Positions 32,873-44,500 of a DNA stretch of 64,000 bases are shown here, piece by piece. This DNA is from Agapetus fuscipes (taxonomy: Eukaryota; Arthropoda; Insecta; Trichoptera; Glossosomatidae). The notes below the pieces were generated by a model. That model ran no database searches. It was not told the origin of the DNA and was given only the letters and a program-made list of their open reading frames with translations. Both the position numbers and the translations under genes were made by a program. The DNA lies in NCBI GenBank assembly GCA_951799405.1, contig OX637338.1, forward strand, positions 20,595,297-20,659,296, given 5' to 3'. The stretch's first letter is position 1. Every line of letters begins with the position of its first letter.

Positions 32873-33491
32873 TGAACCACGCAGCCTGCCCCCCCAACAG
32901 CTGCAGAGTGCTTCCCGGGCTGCCTTGGACAAGCTGGCTAGTATTACGAACCATTGGTTACACCTAGACATTGAAAGTGATGCATCCACAGCATCCTCAA
33001 TATACTTAGGGAACCTGAAGCGCTATTCTACTAAATTCCTTACACTTTGGATATCAGTCCATGTCGGAGTTTGCAAAAGAGCTCCACGGATAAAAAATCA
33101 CAGCACGCCTTAATTTTTAGATCCAAATCGCTATCTTGTCGACTTAAGGTCGTAAGGAATTAAGCAGAATGGCGCTTCCGATTCACTAATAACGGACAAT
33201 GCGGCCCTTTTCGCCTTGTCCATGCTTTGTCAATGCGCTCTTGATGGGGGGTATCGTCACTAAGACGCTATATAAAATTGGCCAATTATTATTAGTATAG
33301 TAGCCGTCCGTGTGTCGTCACAATCTGATTAGCTATGGAATTTGTGACAACTCCATTTAAAGCATAAAGGATGCGTGATTTTTATTTAAACCTCCATAGT
33401 TTCTCCCAATATTTCCATGTTGAACCTACAATTGACTCATATTTTTGAATTTTAAACTTTTTCTTTCTTGTATGGGACTGCAACTAAGCTA
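32873..33491. other. Region upstream of the HRI-like kinase, no gene
   Basis: No exon or known repeat. It may include upstream promoter sequence of the kinase. Confidence 0.35.
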
Positions 33492-33600
33492 CAATATAGT
33501 GTAACTTCTTGCCTGCGTTATCCCCGAAGGAGTCGCATGTGGCGATTCGGGACCTATTTATTTTTACGGGTAAGTGGGCCGGCCTCACACCAATCACACT
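33492..33600 (-). repeat. SINE family 2 tail copy
   Basis: Reverse complement of the family 2 tail: ATATAGTGTAACTTCTTGCC, GTCGCATGTGGCGATTCGGG and GGTAAGTGGGCCGGCCTCAC. Confidence 0.65.
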
Positions 33601-33941
33601 GCCATCCTTAGCAATTAATAACAAAGTATTTGTTTGCCTTTTCCCTAGCGTTACAATTTTATCTATGTCAATTTACATTTAAAAGAAGAAGAAGACAAAT
33701 CAAAGCTATGTTGGCCACACTGAAAGAAGAAATGGAAGATTTTAGAAGAGAAATGTCAAAGTTGTCAACAGCTGTGCCAGTGTCCGGCGTCTTAGGTTAT
33801 GTGGCTTTGGTGTCCTGTCTTTGCATAGCAACTTAAAGCCAATCAATGAGAAGAAGATAACAATCAAGTTTAATATGGAATTGTAAAAAAAATGCGTCAT
33901 ATTTAAAAAAAAATGTGCATTAATTATTGTGACCGATAGAA

Positions 33942-35179
33942 ATGAAAGATCAAGAAATGGAGAGAGAGGGAGATCCTGTTGCATCAAGCTGGGATGCGCT
34001 GACTCCGAGCGTCACATTCGATGAAGGTTAGTCTTCTGTTTTCATGTTCTTCAATCGAAAATCAATTATTGCACAACTGGCTGTAAGAGAAGAATGTGAT
34101 GCAAGAGAAAGTGAAGATTAAAAGAAGTTTGTTAAGATGGTTTGGGCATATGGAGAGAATGAATGAGGAAAGACTGACGAAGAAAGTATACGTTGCAAGA
34201 GTATATGGATGTCGTGGTAGAGGAAGACCGAGAAAGGTATGGATGGACCAAATATCCGAAATTGCAATTAAATGGAATAACCAAAATCATAATAAAAGGA
34301 GAGCTTGTATTAAGAAGGTTATGACTCTGGAGGAAATGAAAGAAGTAAGTATGTAAGGACAGAAATAAATGGCGGTTGATCTCCATACGTGTTATTATTT
34401 ACTTACTTATTGATTTAAAAAAAAAAAAATTGTGGATGTTCCTTGACTTATAGGTTGGTATGCGGCTGACCACCCATTCTGTAAAAATGGTTCACTTTGC
34501 CAATGTCACCCCTGTTTCAGGGAAGGACAGCAAAAGTTGCAGGGTGTATGTCCATTTGAGATTTGGTTTTTATGTTTTAAGTAGGTTCACATATGCGGCA
34601 TGTGCAAGCGCAAACTTGTACGGGTCTGCTTGTGAGAATGCATATAATTTTAATCTCCAATGTAACATATCTTTGCAACTTAGATTAGATGGCTGGATGG
34701 AGCGGTGGTGGATAAGGCGTTGGAGGAGCAGCGCCTGATAAGGGGCAAAAACTACACTGATTTAATTTTCCTGAGAGGATGGCCTACTGTATTTATTATC
34801 ATAAATGATATGGCTCCATCATATCTGGCAGACATTTTTTCTCCCTTTGAGGTGAGTGTGAGGGGGAGGACACTGAGGTCAGCTTGATACAGCCTCATCG
34901 TCAAATATGCGATAATTTTGGTGAACAGACTGCCACCCGGAGTGAGAGATTCAGAATCCGTTGGCATTTTTAAGAGAGCACTGAGAGCGCACCTCTAGCA
35001 CGCACCCTCAGTGAGAGCGCACCTCTAGCACGCACCCTCAGCCTGTTCCCCATGTGCTGCACCTGTCGACTTTAGAAAAAAAGCCATCAGAGCACGACCT
35101 TTGTGAAATCATCAAGGTCAACCTAACTGAAATATTCATAATGAAAAAAGAAAAACAGTTTTGTTTTCGATTACGTGAG

Positions 35180-35219
<40 letters not shown>

Positions 35220-38200
35220 ACCACAACCGGTTTCGCAAACATCCATTCGCATCATCAGGTGGATAAATTAATACTAAAATAATATGATGCGAACGGATGT
35301 TTGCGAAACCGGTTGTGGTTTATAAAAAAAAAAAAAAAAATATACTCACGTAATCGAAAACAAAACTGTTTTTCTTTTTTCATTAATGATGAACGATTAC
35401 AAAGTTAATGCCTCTACAATCAATGAAATATTCATACTTTAATAATATCCTAGATTGCTTCCATATGATACCATATTACATTCCATACGACTCTGAACTC
35501 ACACTTTTTTTTTAAACCTTGAAAATTACGTCTCCACAGTCAAAATGTTGCTTTTTTTAGAGAGCTTATGCTGCGGATTACAATATTTCCCGATTTTCAG
35601 CAGTAACTTTGTGAAAGTTCATTTTAATCTACCAACAATATTTCCAGTTTGTGAATTGTATTTGGCATTGTGTTTTCCATCTGCAGGCTCCTTGCCGTGG
35701 ACAGATGTTGTCTCTCCCACTAGACCTGTGGGCGAAGAGGCGGTGGTGGGGGTGGGGGTGGGCACACCCATGAGCCTACTCGTGCAGTCGCTGGTGCAGC
35801 AGCTGTGCGGCATGGTGGAGCAGGATGGGCAGCGCGCGCACCAGCTGTACGAGGTGATCTGCGAGAAGCTGCACCGGGTGCGCCTGCTGGACGCCACCTA
35901 TGCCATGGGGGAGTTTGAGGTGATGAGGAGGGAGTACCAGCGGGCGCTGCAGCAGCTAGTGAGCGTGGCGCGAGGCTCCCAGCTGCCCGCGCTGGTGCAG
36001 GGCTGGCCACTGCCCAGCACCCAGCACGCGCCCTCCCGCCCAGCGCCCCCCTGGAGCAGATATCGCACCGAGTTCCAAGAGAAGAGTTTCATCGCCAAAG
36101 GTGGATTTGGTAGGGTGTTCTGTGCAAGAAATCGCCTGGATGGAATGGAATACGCCATCAAGAAAATTAAGATATGTAGTTCAGAGTTGGACTCCTTTCT
36201 TGGTCATCTCCGAGAAGTGAAAACGTTTGCCATTCTCAGCCATCCTAACATTGTGTCGTACAAGGCTGCCTGGCTAGAGCCTCTGCTTGAACCCGAGGAA
36301 GAGGCCCCGCCTTCCGAGGATCCTTCCTTCTCCCTCACCTCCGACTCCCCTGTTTATGATAATGTGACGGAAGACAAAAGCTCCTTACAAATATGTTTTG
36401 AGAGTTCTCCCCAAAAAGCAGAAATCATGGAGAGGCTCGGAAACCTGAACATCTCCGGTGATACGACAGATTACAAAATCTTAAGCAAAGTTGAATCCGA
36501 TCAAAGACTTTTAACTTTCAAAACAGACACTGTGCCGCATTTGAACTTGCACTACGCCACATTATTTATCCAGATGTCCCTGTGCCAGGGCACCCTGAAG
36601 AAGTGGCTGCAGCAGCACAGCCCCAGGGCCCCCGAGGCGGCTGGCGAGGTGCTGGATGTGTTCAGCCAGCTGTGCTGCGGCCTCCAGTACATCCACGCCT
36701 GCGGCATCACCCACCACGACATCAAGCCCAGCAACATCTTCATCACCAGCACTGGTCCCGCCTTGCACGTGCAGCTCGGGGACTTTGGTCTGGCGTGTCC
36801 TCTCCAGCGCTCTCACCGCGGCGCTGCGCTGGGGACTCCTCTGTACGCAGCTCCTGAACAGTTGCTGGGAATCTGCAATAAAAATGTAATTTCCTTCCTC
36901 TTTTTTCTGCACCCTACTCTTGTTGTAGTTTTTCATTCAGAAATATACTTTGCTCGGTGCCTTCTAATCTAATCTAATCTAAGCTGCAAAGATATATATC
37001 ATTTAAGATTTATACTAAATGCATTCCCACAAGCAGATATGTATAATTTCGCGCTAACACATGCCGCATGTGGACCTACAATATAAAAACCCAATCTCAA
37101 ATGAACATAAGCCTTGCAACTCTTGCCGTCCTTCCCTGAAACAGGGGTGACATTGGCAAAGTGAACCAATTTTTATATTATGGGTGGTCAGCCGCATAAC
37201 AACCTATAAGTCAAGGAACATACATGACAAATTACATTTTTTAAAATCAAAGAATAAAAATAACAATATATACATGGACATAAAAAACTAAATCATAAAA
37301 CCAAATTCACTTTAACAAACCCTAGCCGCCAACATCACAGATCAACCGCCATTTCTTTCTATCCTTGCATACTTCTTTGGGTCAAACATCGTTTGGTACT
37401 TCTTGCTCCCAATTTTCTGCTATTGTGCATTTATTTTATTTGTTGGATCTAAAGCTTTGTATTTTTAAAATAATAATAAAAAATTGCAAATGATCCATAA
37501 ACATGCCTATTTCAAGAGTGCGGCAAACCTGTGATTATTAACAGTAGATGAAAACGTTAAACTAATCTAATCTAATCTAAGTTGCAAAGATATGTTACAT
37601 TGGAGAATCACTACATGCATTCTCACAACCAGACACGTACAAGTTCGCGCTTGCACATGCCTCATGTGAACCTACAACATAAAAACCAAATCTCAAATGG
37701 ACATACACCCTGCAACTCTTGCCGTCCTTCCCTGAGACAGGGGTGACATTGGCAAAGTGAACCATTTTTACAGCATGGGTGGTCAGCCGCATACCAACCT
37801 ATAAGTCAAGGAACACACACACACGACAAATTACATTTAAAACCTAAAGTAAAAAGCACTCACACGGAACCAGTTCAAGCAAAATATTGTTTTAATGACA
37901 GAATTGCTTGTTTCAGAGTGACTTGTACAGTGTGGGAGTCCTCCTTGTAGAAATGCTGATGGGGTTCAGGACGAGCATGGAGAGGGTGGAGGTGCTGCAG
38001 GGGGTGCGGGCGGGGCAGCTGCCCAGCGAGGTGGCCCAGCAGGAGGAGCTGGCGCGCCTGGTGAGCCGGCTCACCCACCAGCAGGCGGAGCAGCGCGGCG
38101 ACACGGCGCAGCTGCTGGCCGCGCTGCACACGCTCAGTCCCGACAAGGAGCGCATCATTCAGGCCCTGCGGCAGCAGCTCACTGACAAGGACCACGAGAT

Positions 38201-38234
38201 TGCTCGCCTGAGGGAAATCATCGCCAACAGGTAG
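33942..38234 (+). CDS. EIF2AK1: HRI-like eIF2alpha kinase (EIF2AK1 family; 3 exons, complete)
   Basis: Exons 33942-34026, 35687-36885, 37917-38234; 533 residues (human HRI 630). The N-terminal region (VQSLVQQLCGMVEQDGQRAH...) matches HRI's helical N-terminus. The kinase domain has the glycine loop AKGGFGRV (about 165-172), AIKKI with the ATP-binding lysine, the alpha-C glutamate in HLREVKTF, an eIF2-kinase-type insert of about 95 residues, the catalytic loop THHDIKPSNIF (about 370-380), DFG at 394-396 and APE at 417-419. A C-terminal coiled coil (LRQQLTDKDHEIARLREIIA) follows. The expected reaction is phosphorylation of eIF2alpha under stress, reducing translation. HRD of most kinases is HHD here, so this would be a non-RD kinase. 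The start at 33942 is chosen because the exon is open and splices in phase; no upstream in-frame exon was found. Lepidopteran HRI-like kinases (BeK) are known; whether this is that orthologue is inferred. Confidence 0.9.
34080..34690 (+). mobile_element. RTE-like retrotransposon 3' end (ORF plus tail)
   Basis: Open frame ends with [20 protein letters not shown]...[16 protein letters not shown]...MTLEEMKEVS, followed by an A-rich spacer and the complete dispersed tail (34440-34690) ending CAACTTAGATTAGAT. Best single example here of ORF and tail as one element. In intron 1 of the kinase. Confidence 0.8.
34720..35000 (+). mobile_element. CR1-like LINE fragment, diverged
   Basis: Contains a frame with INDMAPSYLADIFSPFEVSV, then NRLPPGV-like sequence out of frame (GAACAGACTGCCACCCGGAG). 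It ends with two 26-bp repeats of GAGAGCGCACCTCTAGCACG at 34983-35040. Confidence 0.65.
35140..35387. repeat. Long fold-back (inverted duplication) with hammerhead-like core
   Basis: Arms 35140-35252 and 35283-35387 are near-perfect complements (AAAAAACAGTTTTGTTTTCG..., GCGAAACCGGTTGTGG...) around a 30-bp loop, each with a long T or A tract. The left arm read on the minus strand has CTGATGA, a stem (GCGAAT/GTTTGC), GAAA and ACCGGT. See findings. Confidence 0.8.
36965..37385 (-). mobile_element. RTE-like retrotransposon, tail plus start of ORF end
   Basis: Tail 36965-37225, linker with AAATTCACTTTAACAAACCC, then ORF end (AACATCACAGATCAACCGCC). The same linker hosts the piggyBac insertion at 481. 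In intron 2 of the kinase. Confidence 0.75.
37562..37812 (-). repeat. RTE 3'-tail copy
   Basis: Almost identical to the tail at 134-390, including CACAACCAGACACGTACAAG, so it is a recent copy. It lies about 105 bp before exon 3 of the kinase. Confidence 0.8.
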
Positions 38235-38501
38235 CAGCACCGCGCTCTCCAGCGGCCTGCCTGCCAGGAACTCCACCTCTCCTGTCTTGTAAATATTCTA
38301 GTCTTAACAAATAATAATATGTACTTACTTATTTTCTAAACTTTTAAGAATGCTCATATGAGATGTAACATTGAACTGGGAAGGGCAACCCCAAAGAAAT
38401 CAATATGTGCCTGACTGAACTGTTTCCTTACGTGAAGGGAAACCTCATCAAATACAGAGCACAAATACCATCAATACATTTTCTAAGGAAAGATCTCAAA
38501 G

Positions 38502-38815
38502 TTGATTGCTCAGTTGGTAGAGTGCTTGCATTCCATGCTGAGAGCTTGGGATCGATCCCACCGAGGGTGTCAGAAATGATTTCTCGTTTCGGTGTGTATT
38601 TCATACCCAAAATAAAAGTAGTGGCAAGGTTTACTCAGCCTTCACAAGAAATGAGTACCAGCCCTCTCGGGAGCTAGGAAACCCTCACTTTAACTAAAAT
38701 AGTTGGCATAAGGCTGGCCCCTTACCAAAAATAAATAGGTTCCACTCACCAAATGTGACTCCTTTGAGGAAAACGCGTCAAGAAGTTACACTATATGTGT
38801 ACCTTAGTAGCAATA
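38502..38815 (+). mobile_element. tRNA-derived SINE (family 2)
   Basis: Head GATTGCTCAGTTGGTAGAGT with TCC at the anticodon position (GCATTCCATGC, Gly-like) and a B-box region GGGATCGATCCCACC. The body includes GTGTCAGAAATGATTTCTCG and the tail GAAGTTACACTATATGTGTA. Confidence 0.8.
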
Positions 38816-38824
38816 TTCCCTATA

Positions 38825-39045
38825 ATCTATAATCGATGTTGCAGAGATACATTGACATCTAAGGTTCATGTTTAATGCACGCCCACAAACAGACACATGT
38901 AAAATTGTGCTTACACATTCATTCTGCATATGTGTACTTACAAAAAAAATCAAACCTCACACGAACATAAAGCTTGTTACTCCTGCCACCTTTCACTGAA
39001 ACAAGGGTGGCATAAGCCAAAGTGAACCGTTTGTCACAGCATTAC
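38825..39045 (-). repeat. RTE 3'-tail copy, diverged
   Basis: Starts TAATCTATAATCGATGTTGC; contains GAAACAAGGGTGGCATAAGC. Confidence 0.6.
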
Positions 39046-39119
39046 ACTAGGAGAAAAAACATGAAAAAATGGTACTAGAGATTGTTTATCTGGGATCTGT
39101 AAGTGTGGTCTGTAGGTGC

Positions 39120-39170
39120 TGGAGCTTCCGCACGTTTCACCCATGTCTGCGATGGGCTTCTTCAGTATGA
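39120..39170 (-). other. Hammerhead-like motif
   Basis: Minus strand CTGAAGA, A, then a 6-bp stem (GCCCAT/ATGGGT), then GAAACG. Similar motifs occur in Penelope-like and related elements. The canonical cleavage context is not complete. Confidence 0.35.
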
Positions 39171-39308
39171 AGGTGAAGTGATGATGTTGATGAAACTGAT
39201 GAAAATGAAGAAACGTCCAGAAGCTCCAGTTCTTATAGACCACGCCAACAGATTCTGGAAAGCTACTCTCTAGTATTACCAGCCGACCATGTAAACCTGA
39301 AATTCCTA

Positions 39309-40166
39309 TTAACCCCTGGAGCGCCAGCAATTTTCTGCCTAATTCAGACACCCAACTCGTGGTTTTTTTTATTAAATATCTCCAAAGATACAAAACATAT
39401 CTCCTGTGGGTTTTTTTTATATAAAAAAAACAATGAAATTAAGAAGTGTTTTTAGTGCCTACCAAAAAATAAAAAAACTTTTGTGAAATTATTGTTATGC
39501 TCCATCATAATTTAGATTACAGAAAAAAGATCGAGATTCTAAAAATAGATATGACCGGTCCGTAGTCCAGGTGGTAACACTTCGGACTCGTAACTGGAAG
39601 GTCGTGGGTTCGAATCCCGGCGGAGCACAAAAAATATACCATTTATATTTTCAAATTTGCTCTTCGCTGGGATGAAAAATTCATAAACCTTTACCAAAGA
39701 CCGGTCATCAAAAGGTCCATCCAGCCTTACAACAACTGGGTCTTGCTTGAGAATTGGCGCTTTCTATGATACACACAAAAACAGCGCTCACCAAATAAAT
39801 CAGCTTAATTTTTTAATACCTCATTAGTATGCGTAGGCACGAAATCCCAATACATCGCAAAAAATAGAAGTAAATGACCCTTCTTATTTACACAAAACAA
39901 AAATTTGAGTGTGTTAGTGTTTTATGTCAACAAATTGTGGAATTCGGCTTTTTTAACAGTCGGTTTTCAAGGTCAACTTAAATATAATATTTTAAATACC
40001 TACAAACAAAAATGAATGCTTTGAATTTATTGGTGGATGGTTCTACCCAATAGCAGTACTTCATGCGATTTTCGATCTTATTGCTGTGTAAAAACTAAAG
40101 AAAAATGAAAAAAATTGCGTATAGTACTATGAGCGCGGATCCGCGTTCCGGCGCTTGAGGGGTTAA
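39309..40166. mobile_element. piggyBac-like MITE
   Basis: TTAA at 39309-39312 and 40163-40166, then CCCCTGGAGCGCCAGC and, on the other strand, CCCCTCAAGCGCCGGA as inverted termini. The interior is AT-rich and non-coding and holds a SINE family 1 insertion (39553-39812). Its termini differ from the element at 481, so it is a second piggyBac-like family. Confidence 0.7.
39553..39812 (+). mobile_element. SINE family 1
   Basis: Plus-strand copy starting GACCGGTCCGTAGTCCAGGT with B-box GGGTTCGAATCCCGGCGGAG and ending ATACACACAAAAACAGCGCT then AAATAAATCAGC. Confidence 0.85.
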
Positions 40167-40374
40167 CAAATGGATTGAGCACAAATTCCATAAATAAAAT
40201 ATTGTGAATATTAATCCAATTAACAAAGTTCCAATTCACTTTACAATTTTATTTCTGTCTAGCACTTTCGCCAACAAGGCATCATCAAGTGCATTCACAA
40301 CTCCAAATAATACAATACTCAGCAGCTAGTAGAGTAAAGGTACCGCTATCTTTCTACAATAAAAATAATAATAT

Positions 40375-40664
40375 TAGGATGATTTATTTGGTGAGCGCTG
40401 TTTTTGTGGTATCACACCTCAAGAGCCCTCTGCGAGCTTGGTCGTCGCTGTAGAAAGCGCCAATTCTCAAGCAAGACCCCGTTGTTGTAAGGTTGGATGG
40501 ACCTTTTAGTGACCAGTCTTTGCCAAAGATTTATGAATTTTTCAACCTAGCGATGAGCAAATTTGAAAATATAAATGGAATATTTTTGTGCTCCGCCGGG
40601 ATTCAAACCCACAACCTTCCATTTACGAGTCCGAAGTGTTACCACTGGGCTACGGACCGGTCAT
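40375..40664 (-). mobile_element. SINE family 1
   Basis: Reverse full-length copy. CR1-like tail at 40378-40440 and tRNA-like head ending GGCTACGGACCGGTC. Confidence 0.85.
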
Positions 40665-40724
40665 GAAGTATAAGTGAACCTGAAGGTGGAGGACTCTGAA
40701 AAAGTTCTTATGTTTTTAAGGAAC

Positions 40725-40912
40725 TAATCTAATCTAATCTAAGTTGCAAAGATATGTTACATTGGAGATTCACATTACATGCATTCTCACAACCAGACAT
40801 GTACAAGTTTGCGCTTGCACATGCCTCATGTGAACCTACAACATAAAAACCAATTCTCAAATGGCATGGGTGGTTAGCCACATACCAACCTATAAATCAA
40901 GGAACATATACA
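40725..40912 (-). repeat. RTE 3'-tail copy, internally deleted
   Basis: Starts AATCTAATCTAATCTAAGTT. The segment between CTCAAATGG and GCATGGGTGG is missing. Confidence 0.7.
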
Positions 40913-40929
40913 AGAAATTACATTTTTTA

Positions 40930-41185
40930 AATCTAAATCTAAATCTAAGCTGCAAAGATATGTATCATTTGAGATTAATATTAAATGCATTCCCACAAGC
41001 AGACACGCATAATTTCGCGCTTACACATGCCGCATGTGGACCTACAATTTAAAAAACCCAATCTTAAATGAACATACACCCTGCAACTCTTGCCGTCCTT
41101 CCCTGTTACAGGGGTGACATTGGCAAAGTGAACCATTTTTACAGCATGGGTGGTCAGCCGCATCCCAACCTATAAGTCAAGGAAC
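40930..41185 (-). repeat. RTE 3'-tail copy
   Basis: Full-length tail with an AAATCTAAATCTAAATCTAA end, directly after the previous copy. Confidence 0.75.
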
Positions 41186-41547
41186 TCAATATCCAATTTT
41201 GTGAATGAAAGCAATAATGGTTTTTTTAAATATATAAATGAGTTTTTGAAAAGAAAGTGACATAAAATGCCCCACATTCACAGCACAATATTACAATGGA
41301 GTCCTTATCTATTGCATGATCCTAGGTTTATACTTATTTACCAACTCTCTATTTTTGAAGAAGCAACAATTAAAATTTGAGAACTTCTGCCAGGGTCTTT
41401 TTTTTGTGTTGAAAAAAAGAAATACTTCCAAAATAAATTTAATCAGAAAATAAAAGTATTTCAAAAGAATGCAATTGTGTGATAAAGTTACCCTTAATGT
41501 TTGAATAAACAATTGATACAAACATAAGAGGAGTTGTTAGTAGTTGT

Positions 41548-44500
41548 TCAGTATCGGTAATGCTCAGGCTTGTAGGGGCCTTCCACCGGCACGTTGAGGT
41601 ACTTGGCCTGCTTGGCCGTGAGCTTGGTGAGCCTGACCCCCAGGTGCTCCAGGTGCAGCGCGGCCACCTCCTCGTCCAGCTTCTTGGGCAGCACAAACAC
41701 GCCCACCGCGTAGGCTTCCGGCTTGGTCCACAGCTCTATCTGGGCCAGCACTTGGTTAGTGAAGGAGTTGGACATGACGAAGGAAGGATGTCCTGTAGCA
41801 CAGCCGAGGTTCACCAGTCTGCCTTGTGCCAGCAAGATGATGTGGTTGCCATTGTCAAGCGTGTAGCGGTCCACTTGTGGCTTCACGTTGCTCTTGGTGG
41901 CATTCTTCTCCAGCCAGGCAACATCGATCTCACAGTCAAAGTGCCCGATGTTGCAGATGATGCTGTCATCTCGCATGCTGAGGAAGTGCTCCTGGCGGAT
42001 GATGTCCTCGCAGCCGGTGGCCGTGACGAAGATTTGAGCTTCTTTGGCCGCCTCTTCCATAGTGGTGACCTCGAAGCCCTCGATGGCCGCCTGCAAGGCA
42101 TTGATGGGGTCCACCTCGGTGACCAGCACGCGGCCCCCAAAGTTCCTGAGGGAGTGCGCGCAACCCTTCCCCACGTCTCCGTAGCCAGCCACCACGCACA
42201 CCTTGCCCGCAATCATGATGTCGGTGGCACGCTTAATGCCGTCCACCAGGGACTCCTTGCAACCGTACAGGTTGTCGAACTTGCTCTTGGTCACTGAATC
42301 GTTGACGTTGATGGCGGGCAGCTTGAGGGAGCCCTCTCGGAACATGCGGTACAGGTTGTGTACCCCCGTGGTGGTCTCCTCCGTGATGCCCTTGATGCAT
42401 TCCAGGTACTGCGGGAACTTGCTGTGTATGAGATTGGTGAGGTCGCCTCCGTCATCCAGGATCATGTTTAGTGGCTGCAACAGACAAGCCTCCTCAGCAT
42501 TGTATATTTCTCTTACACGTACTAACAGGCAGCAATACAATACGCGCCCTCACCTTGCTGTCGGGGAACACCAAAGTCTGCTCGATGCACCAGAGGTACT
42601 CCTCCTCGGTTTCTCCCTTCCATGCGTACACCGGTACTCCTGTGGCTGCAATGGCAGCTGCGGCTTGATCCTGAGTGCTGAAGATGTTGCAGGAAGACCA
42701 TTGTACCTGCACACAAGCGCTACATAACTATACACACTAAATCTCTCCTAGGAGATCTATAGCATGGTAACAGCATGTTACACAATGCTGCTGACGTAAT
42801 CATTACTGTTTTTTAGAAGAGCAAAAATAAAATAATATTGATGAACTTAGATAGCAGTTGACCCTGTTGTTGTCTGCCGAGCGACTTACACAATATTATA
42901 TAACAAATGTTGACTGTGACGATTGTTCTCATGATGTGACGATCGCTCAAACACAACAGATTAAAGATGAACAAGTCGCTTGGAATGCACAACATTCACC
43001 TACTCATACTCTGATGGTTTTATCGCCGGGATGATGATATTGCAATTGATAAATACTCAACAAAAGTAACACAACGGCATCTCCCGGCATCAACTTGAGG
43101 GGATTCTAAGCAGCTTAAAAATTTACAAAAAGAATACTTGGATTCATAACTGTAATGAATCTTGAATCAAAATGAAAAAAGCTAAAGATGATGAATCCAA
43201 CTGTTAAAATCAGGAATGGGTGCCGCCAGTTTCTAATCTAATCTAAGCTGCAAAGATATATATCATTTAAGATTTATATTAAATGCATTCCCACAAGCAG
43301 ACATATATAATTTCGCGCTAACACATGCCGCATGTGGACCTACAATATAAAAACCCAATCTCAAATGAACATAAGCCCTGCAACTCTTGCCGTCCTTCCC
43401 TGAAACAGGGGTGACATTGGCAAAGTGAACCATTTTTTACAGTATGGGTGGTCAGCCGCATACCAACCTATAAGTCAATGCTGCAGCCTGAAATGCTGAA
43501 ATGGTAACAAGGGGAAAGGGGGAACGGGTCCAGTATAAGATAGGGTTGCTGGTCTTCAAGAGCCTGCGCGGGACTGCACCGAAATATTTAAAACATATGA
43601 TAGCTCCAGCCACCACAAGCAGCAGAACAGCAACATTGCGATCAGCAGCATCATGTCGCAGTCGGATAGAGTTTCCAAGAAGGGAAAAGAAGACCGTTTT
43701 TGGAGATCGAGCCTTAAAGGTGGCTGCTCCAACGATATGGAACGGCCTCCCATATGACCTGCGCAAAATGGATCTGGAGAGTACTTTTAGAAAGGGGTTG
43801 AAGACCCACCTGTTCGCGCGCTCATATGAGCAAGCGCCTTTGGGATGACCAAGAGTCATGAAAAGGCGCTATAAAAATATTGTATTATTATTAAGGAGAA
43901 AGTTAGCTTGGTTTACCTCAGCGCCCAGCTCCACCAGGGTTTCTATGAGCACGGCTGTCTGTATGGTCATGTGCAGGCAGCCACCAATGCGCGCCCCCTT
44001 GAGCACCTTGCTGGGCCCGTACTTGCGGCGACACGCCATTAGACCGGGCATCTCGTTCTCCGCCATGACAATCTCCTTGCGGCCCCACTCCGCCAGGGAC
44101 ATGTCAGCTGTCCTCAACACACACAGAGCATGAGAGTTTCATGAGCGGCAGCACACAGAGCATGAGAGTTTCTTGAGCGGCAGCACACAGAGCATGAGAG
44201 TTTCATGAGCGGCAGCACACAGAGCATGAGAGTTTCATGAGCGGCAGCACACAGAGCATGAGAGCTTTGCGTGAGAGGATAAAGCAATTTTCAATAATAA
44301 TTTTCTTAAGCAGACAGTGAAAATAATAAGTTGTTTGGTGAACCTACTACCTTATGAAGACTGGAGATTTTAAGTAATGGCAACCCTTCCACAGAAAGAT
44401 AATTTACTGAAACTGTCCAAGTTATTGGGGACGCAAGACATTTACAGATAAGTTAATTCTGGAGTTATTGCAATATTCCTCGTTTAAATTGACAAAAAAA

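Noticed and set aside
33630..33836. Small gene encoding a basic coiled-coil-like peptide (KRRRRQIKAMLATLKEEMED)
   Set aside because: Open frame of 68 codons only, no homology I recognise and no splice evidence; possibly 5' UTR of the kinase or chance.
41560..42297. Plus-strand frame of 245 codons opposite AHCY exon 4
   Set aside because: Shadow of the GC-rich AHCY coding strand; no similarity to known proteins.
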